The notes: generated by a model from the sequence alone, not told the origin. A stretch of DNA of 64,000 nucleotides from Fulvimarina sp040239565 (GCF_040239565.1 NZ_JBEHWS010000002.1:1-64000); one strand, 5' to 3'. Numbered from the stretch's first letter, positions 23,773 to 33,392 are shown. A program made the numbers and translations.

Positions 23773-26700
23773 TTAAAACCCCAAGGACAACGAGTCTTGG
23801 ATGCTCGGCGGGCGATCGAACGAGTCCTGAGCCACCGAGCCGGCCCCGTTTTCCGTGTCTCCGAAGTCGAGCACCGGTTCATTCGCGCTTTTCGGAGAAG
23901 TGCTGGCCGACTTTGGCGGCGCGGCAGGGGAAGCGGAGGCCTGCTCGGCCCGGTCGTCCGGCACCGGAGCGGCAGCATCCTGTTGTGGCTCCTCGCCGTC
24001 ATCCGCCGGGCTTGGGGAGCTATCTTCTTCGCGCTTCCGTTCGAGCCAGCGATAGAACCGCGTCTCGCGGCGCAGCCGAAGTGTCTCCTCCAACCGCTCC
24101 TGCATCGCCTCGACGCGCGCCTGTTCGCGTTCCAGTGCACGCACGGCCAGATAATTGGCCAGAACGGAGTCGTTCCGGTCGAGCAGCGGCGCATCGACCG
24201 GGCCCTGGAGAGCATAACGCACTTCGGGCTGCGCGCCTTCGACCGCTTCGTCCCCGGGATCGATGTCCAAACGCAGATCGGCATCGAGGTCGAACGATGC
24301 GAGATCAAGCCGGCCGGACATCGTCAGTTCGCTGCCCGTCTCAGACACTGTCACAGGCGGCAGAATAACCTCGCCAGCGGTGACAGAATAGCCGCTGACG
24401 AGCCGCGGTATCTGAAAGCGCTGCTCGCCTGAAATCTCGTCAAAGGTCGCTGATGTATCGTCGTCCGCCGAAAAGCCGTCGACATCCGCAGCGGCAAGAA
24501 GCGGCTCAATCGGCGCCGAGGGAACGCCTGGAATGACGAGCCCAACGGCAGTCAACTCGCCAGCCCCGGTCATCGCCGAAACCAGACCTGCGGCCGATTG
24601 CGCGGTCGAGTCGAGCTTGGTCGTCACAGTCAGATCGGAGTTGTCGCCGTTTGCTGCGAGCGCTGGCGCGATCGCGGACAGGCGAAACTCGTCGCCCCGA
24701 ATGTCAGCACTGAAACTGCCGAGACCATCGAGATTGCGGAACATGATATCGCCAGCGATATCGCCCCCCAGATAGGTGCCGGACATGCCGGCCAGGGAAA
24801 GCTCACGCGCCGAGCTTGACAAGGCGGCCGAGAAGCTCTCGATCTCCAGCCCGCCAGCATCGGCCAGATCTGAGCTCACATCGATCGAAACCGGGATATC
24901 GGGGAGAAGCGATGACGCGAACGGGTCGGTGGACCAGACATCCTCTCCACCGCCGTTGAGATCGACGCCATAAACCAGTCGTGCAAGCCAAGGGAGCGAT
25001 ATACGGTCGGTGCTCAAGCGGCCGATGATCCCAGCAGTCTCGGAAAGTTCGAAATTCCCCTCGACAGCCTGCCCCCCGAGCGCACCGGACAGCTCAGACA
25101 CCTGCCAGAGATCATCGGTATAACCAATGCTTGCGACAAGGTCCGAGTCGAGAGCGGCGAGCGTCTCTTCTTTCAGTCCGGCATCGATCCCGAATGCCTC
25201 GATCCATGGCCCCAAGGACTGGCTCGACAGCCGAACGCTGCTGTCTACGTTTTCGACCCCGTTATCGGTGAGATCGAGAACGCTTTCGAGATCGCCGTCG
25301 GTCTGCGGGCTTCGCAGCGTGGCGCTGACCACCGCCGGGCCCCGGGCGGACGCCGAAACCGACGTTTCGAGTTCCAGTGGACCTTCGATAGCGCTCTCGC
25401 GAGACGGTAGTCCGAGCTGTGTGAGGAGCGCAGTCGGCCGATCGGTTTCGAGCCGGAGATCGACGCCGATCCGCCCACTCAGTTCGAGCGCGCGGAACCC
25501 GTTCTCGACGGCAGCGGAGAAATCGATGCTCGTTTCAGCGGCCGTTCCATCCAGCCGCAGCAGCAGTGTCGGCGCGTCGGTCCCGCGTTCGATCGATTCG
25601 ATCTCGCCCGAAAGCGCAAGCGGGCCGAGCGTGTCCGCGCGCGATCGCAGAACCTGGATCAGAGGCGTATCGGGGCGAATTCGATCGAGAAAAGCCAGGA
25701 ATGTCTCGGGATCCTCAGAACTCAGATCGAGATCGATCCGGCCTTCAGTATCGGCGCCGAGACCGCGAAACTGTCCCGTGCCGGAGAATGAGGCACCGGC
25801 CAGCCCGTCGACATCGAGCTTGGCGATCGCCAGAACCGTGCCGTCGTAAAGAAGGTCCGCATCGACCCGGTCCGCCTCAAAGTCCCCGTACCGGACGGGC
25901 CCGGCATTCAGGGCGATGTCATAGCGCGCGACGCTCGTCATCGGCGTTTCCGAGCCGGTCGCCATCGCGCCCAGGGCGCGCAGCGCGTCGAGATCGGTTT
26001 CGCCGCCCGTCAGGCGCGCCGTCAGCCGGCCGCCGGCCTGGTTTGCAACCCTTTCGATCATGCCGGTCAGCGTGCTGCCATCCAGATCGAGTTCCAGATC
26101 GCGGAATGTCTGCCGCCCCGGTCCGAGCGCGACGCGGGCGGAGAGCCCTGCCCGGTCGAGATCGCGGATCACCGGATCGACCTCGCCGGTCAGCCAGTCG
26201 GAAAGCCCCGAGGGTTGGCGCGATGCGATCAGAAGATCGCCGGTGAATCCGAGTGCGGGATCGAGCCGCACCACACCGTCGGCCTCGACGAGCGTACGAC
26301 CGGGTATTTCGGCACTGAGACCGTCGATCATCCAGCCGCTCGATGCCGGCATCGCCCGGAACGAAAGCGTACGGATCGTCGTGTCGCCAAGCGTCACCAC
26401 CGGAAGCGACAGCTGTAGGACGCCGTCGATCTGGGGTTTCGGAATCTCGCGGAGGACCTCGCGAACGCCTTCGAGCCGATCGGTGAGATTGCGGTAGGCA
26501 GGCTCTTCGGACGTTTCCGAATCTTCCTGCCTTTGGGCAAGCTCATCGACATCGAAGCTTTCGCCTTCGAGCGCGAGGCCAAAGCCGGGCGCACCATTTC
26601 GCACGAAGAGTTCACCGCTGCCGGTCAGGACATAGGGCTCGCTCCCACCGCCAACCTCGACCCTCAGGGCGTCGCTCACCGCGCGATCGGCGGTGACCCG

Positions 26701-27588
26701 CACCGAACCGCTCGCCCGAACCGGTGGCTTGGCTCTTTCGGACATCTCATCGGAAACCGAACCGCGCAGCCCTTCGACCGGGCCGCTTTCATCACCACCA
26801 TCGTCCTGAAGCGCGGCAAAGACGCTTCCCGTCTCTTCTTCCTCGGCGGTCTCTGCCGCTAGAGGCTGACGGTAGGCGAGTTGCCCCTCGAAGCGGGCCG
26901 GGCCGTCGGCAGTCAGCACCCGTCCGTCGAGATCGATGGCGGCGGAATAGCGTTCGCTCAGGAACGAGACGCGCAGCGACGCGCTGCCTGTGGCATCCGT
27001 ATTCCCGGCATCGAGTTCGAAGGCCACTTGTCGCCCGTCGAGACGAAAGGCACCATTGCCTTCGAAGGGGCCAGAAAGACTGCCGGCCGAGAAGTTTCCA
27101 TCGATTGCGGAGATCCGGGAAATGCCGGCATCGATGACATTGCTGTCCTCGGCAAAGAGAATCGCGCCATTCGAAACATCGACGTCTTCAAGCACGATTT
27201 CCGCGCTCGTCGGGATCGAAGGATGCGGAAGCGAGAGCCCCTCATTGCCGATACGAAGCACCGGATTGTCCAGCGCCATCGCGAAAATGCGGATTTCTCC
27301 AGAAAGATAGGGAGCAAGCTCCGCGTTCATGCGGAATTCGTCGATCGTCAGGAACGGCTCGTCTTCACGATCGCCGGCAACGCTTAAGTCCTGAAACGTG
27401 ACGGAGGGAAACGGAAGCAGACGCGCGGATGCTTCGCCTTCGACGCGGACTTCGCGCCCAAGAATGCGGCTCGCCTCGCGCTCGAAGTCGGACCGATAGG
27501 CCGACCAATCGATAAAGAGCGGCGCGATCAGCGCGGCGAAAAGCGCAGCAACGAGAAGACCGCCGAAAAGGACGAAAACTCGGACCAG
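23773..27588 (-). CDS. AsmA-family protein with apparent CTG start
   Basis: The frame encodes about 1271 residues. The first ATG is at 27330, but 86 clearly coding codons precede it: LVRVFVLFGGLLVAALF is a membrane anchor, followed by IDWSAYRSDFEREASRILGR and ARLLPFPSVTF, the hallmark AsmA N-terminus. Between the preceding in-frame TAG and this region no ATG, GTG or TTG exists. GGAG stands seven bases before CTG at 27586-27588, making CTG the best start. AsmA-like proteins are large envelope proteins related to TamB bridges and are linked to outer-membrane or lipid transport. The C-terminus ends in a disordered Ala/Pro/Ser tail with an RETRFYRWLERKRE helix before it. Confidence 0.85.
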   Translation of the reverse strand: MVRVFVLFGGLLVAALFAALIAPLFIDWSAYRSDFEREASRILGREVRVEGEASARLLPFPSVTFQDLSVAGDREDEPFLTIDEFRMNAELAPYLSGEIRIFAMALDNPVLRIGNEGLSLPHPSIPTSAEIVLEDVDVSNGAILFAEDSNVIDAGISRISAIDGNFSAGSLSGPFEGNGAFRLDGRQVAFELDAGNTDATGSASLRVSFLSERYSAAIDLDGRVLTADGPARFEGQLAYRQPLAAETAEEEETGSVFAALQDDGGDESGPVEGLRGSVSDEMSERAKPPVRASGSVRVTADRAVSDALRVEVGGGSEPYVLTGSGELFVRNGAPGFGLALEGESFDVDELAQRQEDSETSEEPAYRNLTDRLEGVREVLREIPKPQIDGVLQLSLPVVTLGDTTIRTLSFRAMPASSGWMIDGLSAEIPGRTLVEADGVVRLDPALGFTGDLLIASRQPSGLSDWLTGEVDPVIRDLDRAGLSARVALGPGRQTFRDLELDLDGSTLTGMIERVANQAGGRLTARLTGGETDLDALRALGAMATGSETPMTSVARYDIALNAGPVRYGDFEADRVDADLLYDGTVLAIAKLDVDGLAGASFSGTGQFRGLGADTEGRIDLDLSSEDPETFLAFLDRIRPDTPLIQVLRSRADTLGPLALSGEIESIERGTDAPTLLLRLDGTAAETSIDFSAAVENGFRALELSGRIGVDLRLETDRPTALLTQLGLPSRESAIEGPLELETSVSASARGPAVVSATLRSPQTDGDLESVLDLTDNGVENVDSSVRLSSQSLGPWIEAFGIDAGLKEETLAALDSDLVASIGYTDDLWQVSELSGALGGQAVEGNFELSETAGIIGRLSTDRISLPWLARLVYGVDLNGGGEDVWSTDPFASSLLPDIPVSIDVSSDLADAGGLEIESFSAALSSSARELSLAGMSGTYLGGDIAGDIMFRNLDGLGSFSADIRGDEFRLSAIAPALAANGDNSDLTVTTKLDSTAQSAAGLVSAMTGAGELTAVGLVIPGVPSAPIEPLLAAADVDGFSADDDTSATFDEISGEQRFQIPRLVSGYSVTAGEVILPPVTVSETGSELTMSGRLDLASFDLDADLRLDIDPGDEAVEGAQPEVRYALQGPVDAPLLDRNDSVLANYLAVRALEREQARVEAMQERLEETLRLRRETRFYRWLERKREEDSSPSPADDGEEPQQDAAAPVPDDRAEQASASPAAPPKSASTSPKSANEPVLDFGDTENGAGSVAQDSFDRPPSIQDSLSLGF

Positions 27589-28095
27589 CTTGACGCTCCT
27601 TTCTTGTCTCCTGGGTTGCTTTGTCTACATCGGCACGACCGTTCGGCGACGGTCTGCCGAACTCATCATCGTCTTCGTTCCTTGGGTCAATCGTGCAGGA
27701 ATATCGCCGAAACGAAGCGCCTCACGGATCTTCATAGAAATCAGGCTCTTGCCCGCAGGTCCATCGGAGGCATCGATATTATTGGACAAAGATGAGGCGG
27801 GGCGTCGATGCCACAGGCATCACACCGCAAGAAAAAAGCCGGATTTTTGGATCGAGAACCGCGAATCGCCGCGCCAAGGCGAAATCGGGCATTCTGTAGA
27901 GAGAACGGCGGAGAAGTCCGAAGTGTCGGCCATTGGGCCATCCAAAACTAGCCGGAGCCCGGAGATCGACGACAAGGGCGCTTGGGACGCAGAACCCTGA
28001 CCAAGCCCGCCTTGCCGTCTGATCTCTTTTTTAGATTGCGAGGGTTACTGTTCGGTTAGCACGTAACGTCAGGCGCAATAATTTTCGAATTGATG
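27589..28095. other. Intergenic region upstream of the AsmA gene
   Basis: About 507 bases between the AsmA start and the end of the phasin-like gene, both on the minus strand. A 136-codon plus-strand frame across 27590-28000 has no recognisable domain, no good ribosome binding site and an odd residue composition; I do not support it. The region should contain the AsmA promoter. No RNA gene is evident. Confidence 0.45.
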
Positions 28096-28518
28096 TCAGG
28101 AGAGCCGGTCTGCGTTTGCCTGAAGCCGGGTGACGAACGGCTCAAGTGCGCTCGAAGGAAGATCGCCAAAGCCCTCGAAATAGGCGCTCGGCGCGAAGTT
28201 GCCCTGCAGAACCGCCGCCTGCAACGCAAGCAGGGATGCCGTGAACTGAACCTGGAATGCCACGGCCCCTTCGATCGCGGCTCCGACCTTCTCGACGACC
28301 GCAAGTCGGGTCTCTTCACGTTCGACCAGGGAATACGTTCCCGTTTCCGCGACGAGCTTCGGTACACGGGCCGCCATCACGAACGGGGTCAGATGCCAAA
28401 GGGTCAGGACGCTCGAAAAGGCCGCGACGGGATCGGCGGAAAGCCAACTGGCAGCCGGCTCGCTCTCCTCTGCCGCGTCCTCTTCAATCAGAAAGTCGAA
28501 GCTCTCCTGGTCGCGCAT
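28096..28518 (-). CDS. Small helical protein, phasin-like
   Basis: The 140-residue protein is predicted to be mostly helical, with no signal peptide. An acidic N-terminus (SFDFLIEEDAAEESEP) precedes WHLTPFVMAARVPKLVAE, EKVGAAIEGAVAFQVQF and a short C-terminal amphipathic stretch. The alternating Ala/Val helices with EKVGAAIEG resemble phasins, the coat proteins of polyhydroxyalkanoate granules. AAGGA lies at a usable distance before the ATG. A TGC-N3-GCA-type palindrome upstream fits PhaR-like control. Similarity is modest; another granule- or membrane-associated helical protein is possible. Confidence 0.45.
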   Translation of the reverse strand: MRDQESFDFLIEEDAAEESEPAASWLSADPVAAFSSVLTLWHLTPFVMAARVPKLVAETGTYSLVEREETRLAVVEKVGAAIEGAVAFQVQFTASLLALQAAVLQGNFAPSAYFEGFGDLPSSALEPFVTRLQANADRLS

Positions 28519-28975
28519 GATTGGTCATTCCTTTCTCGGTCCGTCTCGCAACTCCTCGGACAGACCTTCAAAGCCGGCGGAACGTCGATCGAAACGGCAA
28601 TATGTCGCAGCAATAGGTGGCTGAGACATGGAGGGGATCGCGCTCTGTATCAGCTGTCGTCTCGACGATGTGCGCCGACGTTTCTTTCGTTTGTGCACCG
28701 CACAATATAGGAGCGCAGCCACACGTGAAACCCCTCACCCGAAAAGTCCAGTGAAGACCTGATCACGGGCGATGCGTACAATAGCCGCTTGGTCAGTAAA
28801 TTGCCTTGGCATGCCAGAAAGACTGTCCTAGTCTCAGAGCACTGCGCATGAGGGGAGACATGTGAGCTATGGGACTAGAAACAGGTCTCGATCGAGAAAG
28901 ACTGTTCACTCGCCATGCTCTTCGACTCCTGAAAACTCGCAAAGACTTCCTGACAACATCCCGAAGGTGCAATCC
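28519..28975. other. Divergent intergenic region
   Basis: About 457 bases between the phasin-like gene (leftward) and the betaine-binding protein gene (rightward). It carries the palindrome at 28691-28705. A GTG at 28862 would extend the binding-protein frame by 38 residues, but this leader would push the signal peptide inward, so I leave it non-coding. Confidence 0.5.
28691..28705. promoter_or_regulatory. Palindromic operator candidate
   Basis: TTGTGC-ACC-GCACAA is a perfect inverted repeat with a three-base spacer. It lies 173 bases upstream of the phasin-like gene. TGC-N3-GCA palindromes are known operator cores for PhaR-type regulators of phasin genes. It could instead serve the divergent betaine importer. 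Confidence 0.4.
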
Positions 28976-29971
28976 ATGAAATTTCTCTTCGCATCAACCA
29001 TTCTGGCCGCGGGCCTCTTCGGCGCGGCGACATCGGCGTCCGCCCAGGAATGCGACGTCACCATCTCCAACATGAACTGGGCCTCGGCCGAGGTGATGGC
29101 GGCCATCGACAAGCTTATCCTCGAAGAGGGCTACGACTGCTCGGCAAATCTCATTCCGGGCGACACGATGCCGACTTTCGCCTCCATGACGGAAAAGCAG
29201 CAGCCCGACGTGGCACCGGAAATGTGGGTGAATCAGTTCCGCGAACAAATCGATGCCGCCGCCGAGGAAGGCACGGTGAAGTTCGGTGCTGAAGTGCTGT
29301 CCGATGGCGGCGAGGAAGGCTTCTGGATTCCGAAATATTTTGCCGACGCCCATCCCGAGATCAAGACGGTGGCCGACGCCTTCGCCAATCCCGACCTCTT
29401 CCCCTCGTCGGAAGATCCGTCCAAGGGCGCGTTCCACAACTGCCCATCTGGCTGGGGCTGCCAGATCACCTCGGCCAACCTCTTCAAGGCGTTCGATGCC
29501 GAGGAGCAGGGCTTCGTCATCGTCGATACCGGATCAGCCGCAGGCCTCGACGGCTCGATCGCCAAGGCCTTCCAGAACGAAGAGCCGTGGCTCGGCTATT
29601 ACTGGGCCCCGACGGCCGTTCTGGGAAAATATCCGATGGTGAAGCTCGACTTCGGCGTCGAGCATGACCCCGAGGAATGGCAGAACTGCACGACCGTCGC
29701 CGATTGCGAAGACCCGAAGAAGAACGCCTGGACGAAGTCCGAGGTCTACACGATCGTCACGCCCAAGGTCGAAGAGATCGGCAATGGCGTTCCCGAGTAC
29801 TTCAACAATCGCTCCTGGACGAACGACGTCGTAAACCAGCTTCTTGCCTGGAAGGACGACAACCAGGCCACGGGTGAGGACACCGCCTACTACTTCCTCG
29901 AAAACAACGAGGACATCTGGAGCGAGTGGGTGAGCGACGAAGCGGTCGAGAAGATCAAGTCCGCGCTCTGA
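28976..29971 (+). CDS. Glycine betaine/proline-type ABC substrate-binding protein
   Basis: The 331-residue precursor starts at the ATG at 28976 and has a signal peptide ending at SASAQ. The mature protein belongs to the OpuAC/ProX class (NMNWASAEVMAAIDKLIL, ALGAGYDC-like GYDCSANLIPGD, then APEMWVNQFREQ). The Trp- and Phe-rich segments (GYYWAPTAVLGKYPMVKL) fit an aromatic cage for quaternary amines. It is followed by permease and ATPase genes after a terminator-like hairpin, so it may be made in excess. The exact ligand (glycine betaine, proline betaine or choline) is not determined by sequence. Confidence 0.88.
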   Translation: MKFLFASTILAAGLFGAATSASAQECDVTISNMNWASAEVMAAIDKLILEEGYDCSANLIPGDTMPTFASMTEKQQPDVAPEMWVNQFREQIDAAAEEGTVKFGAEVLSDGGEEGFWIPKYFADAHPEIKTVADAFANPDLFPSSEDPSKGAFHNCPSGWGCQITSANLFKAFDAEEQGFVIVDTGSAAGLDGSIAKAFQNEEPWLGYYWAPTAVLGKYPMVKLDFGVEHDPEEWQNCTTVADCEDPKKNAWTKSEVYTIVTPKVEEIGNGVPEYFNNRSWTNDVVNQLLAWKDDNQATGEDTAYYFLENNEDIWSEWVSDEAVEKIKSAL

Positions 29972-30046
29972 GTGCCTGAAGTGAGTGCGCTCGTTTCGAC
30001 CCGATGGGCGGCAAGCGAGCGCCTCACGAACCATGGCGAGACGATC

Positions 30047-30079
30047 ATGTCGGCAGCCTGACGGCGGCCGACATTTTTT
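30047..30079 (+). terminator. Intrinsic terminator inside the betaine importer operon
   Basis: ATGTCGGC (30047-30054) pairs with GCCGACAT (30067-30074), followed by a run of six T (30074-30079). It lies 76 bases after the binding-protein stop and 84 bases before the permease start, and so could set excess production of the binding protein. Confidence 0.75.
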
Positions 30080-30162
30080 CGCGTCTCCCATCATGATCAA
30101 GAAGAGCCAGCAAAAACGATGATCCGGCACTTACGAACGACCGGCACCAGGAGACCTGCCCC

Positions 30163-31050
30163 TTGGATTGGCTGACTGAATTCCCGCAGATACCCGGGCG
30201 CGATCTGCGGCAGCTTTCCCGCGCCATCGACCAGCAATATCGCGCATTCTCTCGCGCATGGGGCGATTCGATCGAGGCATTCTTCCGCCCGCTCCTCGAT
30301 TTTCTGCTCTGGTTCGAGAACCTTCTGCTCTCGACGCCATGGTTCATCATCATCGGCGTGCTTGTCGCGATCGTCTGGTTTGCAAGCCATTCCAAGCGCA
30401 TCACGATTGGCACCGCGATCGCGCTCGTCCTGATCGGCCTCTTCGGAATGTGGGAGCCGACCATGCAGACGCTCTCGATCATCGTCGTCTGCACGCTGCT
30501 CTCGATCGTCATCGGCATGCCGATCGGCATCGTGATGTCACGGTCGGACAAGGTTCAGGCGGTGGTCAATCCGATCCTCGACGTCATGCAGACCATGCCG
30601 TCCTTCGTCTATCTCATTCCCATCGTCATGCTGCTCGGCATTGGGCTCATCCCGGGCCTCATCGTTGTGGTGATCTACGCCATGCCGCCGATCATCCGCC
30701 TCACCAATCTCGGCATAAGGCTGGTCGACAAGGAAGTGCTTGAAGCGGCCAATGCATTCGGTTCTTCCAACTGGCAGAAGCTCGTACAGGTGCAGCTTCC
30801 GCTGTCGCTCCCGACCATCATGGCCGGCATCAACCAGACGATCATGATGGCACTCGCCATGGTCGTCGTCGCCTCGCTTATCGGCGTCAGAGGCCTTGGC
30901 CAGCCGGTGCTTCAGGCGATCACCAACCAGTATTTCACCCAAGGCGTCCTCAACGGCATGGCGATCGTCGCGATCGCCATCATCTTCGACCGCGCGAGCC
31001 AGGCTTACGGCAAGCGTCTCCAGCGCCACCGGGAGGCTGCCCATGGATAA
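30163..31050 (+). CDS. Glycine betaine/proline-type ABC permease
   Basis: The 295-residue protein starts at TTG, with AGGAG about ten bases upstream. It is a ProW-like permease. An N-terminal amphipathic region with DSIEAFFRPLLDFLLW is followed by several transmembrane helices, and the EAA loop is KEVLEAANAFGSSNWQKL. It forms the inner-membrane channel for the compatible-solute importer. The last eight bases overlap the ATPase gene. Together with the BCCT transporter at the right end of the window it points to active osmolyte uptake. Confidence 0.88.
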   Translation: MDWLTEFPQIPGRDLRQLSRAIDQQYRAFSRAWGDSIEAFFRPLLDFLLWFENLLLSTPWFIIIGVLVAIVWFASHSKRITIGTAIALVLIGLFGMWEPTMQTLSIIVVCTLLSIVIGMPIGIVMSRSDKVQAVVNPILDVMQTMPSFVYLIPIVMLLGIGLIPGLIVVVIYAMPPIIRLTNLGIRLVDKEVLEAANAFGSSNWQKLVQVQLPLSLPTIMAGINQTIMMALAMVVVASLIGVRGLGQPVLQAITNQYFTQGVLNGMAIVAIAIIFDRASQAYGKRLQRHREAAHG

Positions 31051-32089
31051 GTCCGCGATTTCCGTCCGCAACCTCTACAAGATCTTCGGTCCCAACGACC
31101 GCGCGCTGGTCGAAAAGGTGAAAAAGGGGATGTCGAAGACCGACCTCCTCGCCGAGCACAACCACGTGCTGGGGCTGAAAAACATCAATCTCGACATGCC
31201 GGCCGGCGCGGTCCAGGTCGTGATGGGGCTGTCCGGCTCGGGGAAGTCGACCCTCATCCGTCATCTCAACCGGCTGATCGAGCCCTCGGCGGGCGAGGTC
31301 TATGTGGGTGACGACGACGTCCTGAAAATGTCGGCCAAGGAGCTGCGCGAGTTCCGCCGGCACCGGATCTCCATGGTCTTCCAGCGCTTCGGCCTCCTGC
31401 CGCACAAGACGGTGATCGACAACGTGGCCTACGGGCTGGCGGTGATGGGAAAATCCGCCAAGGAACAGCGCGATGGCGCGATGGGCTGGATCGAGCGCGT
31501 CGGCCTCAAGGGGTATGAGGACAATTACCCCGCCCAGCTCTCCGGCGGCATGCAGCAGCGCGTTGGTCTCGCCCGCGCGCTGGCGACGGACGCCGATATC
31601 CTCCTGATGGACGAAGCCTTCTCGGCGCTCGATCCCCTCATTCGAACCGATATGCAGGGCGTGCTCCTCGACCTCCAGAAGGACCTCCACAAGACCATTG
31701 TATTCATCACGCACGATCTCGACGAGGCGCTTCGACTTGGGGAGAAGATCGCGATCCTGCGCGATGGCGAGATTATCCAGCAGGGCACCGCCCAAGAAAT
31801 CGTCCTGCGCCCGGCCGACGACTACATCGAGTCTTTCGTAAGAGAGGTGAACCGGGGTCGCGTGGTTCAGGTCGAGACCATCATGGAGCCTGCGCCTGAG
31901 GGCGTGAGTACCGAAGGCCTCACGGTCGAAAAAGGCTCGATCATCGAGACGGCCGCAAGGCTGATGAGCGAGGCGGACGTCACCAGCGCCATCGTCACCG
32001 AGAACGGCAAACCCGTCGGCCGCGTTACCATGCGCCAGATCATGGCCGCCGTGGCGACGCCGAACCTGAAGGAAGCGCTGGCGGCATAA
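31043..32089 (+). CDS. Glycine betaine/proline-type ABC ATPase
   Basis: The 348-residue protein is ProV/OpuAA-like: NLYKIFGPND opens the domain, Walker A is GLSGSGKST, the signature LSGGMQQRVGLARAL, and Walker B LLMDEAFSALDPL with the switch His in ITHDLDEAL. The C-terminus after about residue 290 (ETAARLMSEADVTSAIV) resembles one CBS repeat, shorter than the tandem CBS pair of OpuAA. In this family CBS modules sense ionic strength. The ATG at 31043 overlaps the permease end by eight bases; an upstream frame start lies inside the permease and is unlikely. Confidence 0.9.
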   Translation: MDKSAISVRNLYKIFGPNDRALVEKVKKGMSKTDLLAEHNHVLGLKNINLDMPAGAVQVVMGLSGSGKSTLIRHLNRLIEPSAGEVYVGDDDVLKMSAKELREFRRHRISMVFQRFGLLPHKTVIDNVAYGLAVMGKSAKEQRDGAMGWIERVGLKGYEDNYPAQLSGGMQQRVGLARALATDADILLMDEAFSALDPLIRTDMQGVLLDLQKDLHKTIVFITHDLDEALRLGEKIAILRDGEIIQQGTAQEIVLRPADDYIESFVREVNRGRVVQVETIMEPAPEGVSTEGLTVEKGSIIETAARLMSEADVTSAIVTENGKPVGRVTMRQIMAAVATPNLKEALAA

Positions 32090-32230
32090 AGGAGCGGCTA
32101 TCCGATCGATCTCGTATCCACGCAGTGTCGCACCAACAGGTCTAGCCTCTTTCGCTCATACGCTTTTGAAGCCAGACGCTCTCATTCGTGGTAAACCGCG
32201 CGAAAACCAAACCCTTCGGAGACCGGCTGC

Positions 32231-32845
32231 ATGAACGAGCCAATCAAACTCTATTTCAACGCGCGCAGCCGGGCGGTAACCGCGCGCTGGATGCTCGAAG
32301 AGGTCGGCGCAACCTATGAGCTCACGCCGATCGACTTCGAGAAAGGCGAACAGCACAGCGCTGAATTTCTGGCTCTGAACCCGATGGGCAAGATCCCAAC
32401 TCTTGTTCTTCCAAGCGGCACAGTGGTCACGGAAACGCCCGCGATCCTTCTGACGCTTGCGGATCTCTTTCCAGCAGCCGGCCTCACTCCGGACATCGGG
32501 ACCGACGAGCGCGCGCTCTGCTATCGTTGGCTATTCTTCGGCGGAAGCTGCTTCGAGCCTGCCATGACGATCGAAATGGCGGCAAAGCTGAAAGAGCCTC
32601 TACCGCCACAGATGGTCGGCTGGGCCGATTGGAAGCGTGTTCTGGACACGCTCACGGCACAACTTTCCGATCATTCCTATCTGTGTGGCTCAGCACCCAA
32701 CGTTGCCGACATCTTTATCGGTGCACAGCTGATCTGGGCGCGCATGTTCGGCGCACCCGGCATCACGGACAATCCGGTTCTGTCGGCTTATGCAGATGGA
32801 ATGGCGGCGCGCCCAGCGTGCCGAAAAGTCTTCGAGTTCGGATGA
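32231..32845 (+). CDS. Glutathione S-transferase family protein
   Basis: The 204-residue protein has a thioredoxin-like N-terminal domain (IKLYFNARSRAVTARWMLEE) with the cis-Pro loop LPSGTVVTETPAIL, in which TETPAI gives the glutathione-binding Glu-Thr/Ser pattern. An all-helical C-terminal domain (CGSAPNVADIFIGAQL) follows. GSTs conjugate glutathione to electrophiles or reduce peroxides. The catalytic residue is probably the Ser or Arg in NARSRAV. It is a single gene facing the DUF305 gene. The substrate is unknown. Confidence 0.88.
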   Translation: MNEPIKLYFNARSRAVTARWMLEEVGATYELTPIDFEKGEQHSAEFLALNPMGKIPTLVLPSGTVVTETPAILLTLADLFPAAGLTPDIGTDERALCYRWLFFGGSCFEPAMTIEMAAKLKEPLPPQMVGWADWKRVLDTLTAQLSDHSYLCGSAPNVADIFIGAQLIWARMFGAPGITDNPVLSAYADGMAARPACRKVFEFG

Positions 32846-32873
32846 ATTCTGGCCAAGCGCTTCTCTAAGAGAA

Positions 32874-33392
32874 TTACTGCCCCCGCTTCTCAAGCCATTC
32901 GCGCATCTGATCGATTTCAACCTGCTGACTGGCGACGACATCCTCGGCGAGCCGGCGGGTGAAGTCGTCCTTGCCGTATTGGAGAACGATCTTCGCCATA
33001 GCGACAGCGCCTTCGTGATGGGGGATCATCGAGCAGACGAAGGCGACATCGGGATCGGAGGCCATGGCACCTTCCATCATCGGAGCGTGGGTCTTCATCA
33101 TCGCATCGCGATAGGCGGACTGGGCCTCGCCGACCGGTGCATCTCCGTCCCCTGCCGTACCTTCCACGGCTGCCATGGCGTCTTCGGTCTTCGCAGCCGC
33201 TTCGCCGTCAGCTGCCCGAGAAGCATTGCATGCCGCGGGCAGCGCCTCCGGTCCAGAGCCGCCGCCCATTGCATGTTCCTCGTGGTTCATACCCTGATGT
33301 GCCGATGGCTCACTCGTCTGGGCGTAAACGCTTCCGCCTGAAGTTCCAGCAAGCAAGAGCGCTGAGAAGAGGATGCGGGTCGATGTCGACAT
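32874..33392 (-). CDS. DUF305 family periplasmic His/Met-rich protein
   Basis: From the ATG at 33392 (GAAGGA upstream) the product has 172 residues, with a signal peptide ending at SVYAQ. Met- and His-rich stretches follow (HQGMNHEEHAMGGG), then MMKTHAPMMEGAM and the DUF305 core MIPHHEGAVAMAKIVLQYG. The paired H/M motifs resemble CopM, a periplasmic copper-binding member of this family. Copper or silver sequestration in the periplasm is therefore likely but unproven. There is no copper ATPase or oxidase next to it. Confidence 0.82.
   Translation of the reverse strand: MSTSTRILFSALLLAGTSGGSVYAQTSEPSAHQGMNHEEHAMGGGSGPEALPAACNASRAADGEAAAKTEDAMAAVEGTAGDGDAPVGEAQSAYRDAMMKTHAPMMEGAMASDPDVAFVCSMIPHHEGAVAMAKIVLQYGKDDFTRRLAEDVVASQQVEIDQMREWLEKRGQ

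Noticed and set aside
27590..28000. 136-codon plus-strand frame upstream of the AsmA gene
   Set aside because: There is no recognisable domain, the composition is atypical and it overlaps the AsmA translation-start region.
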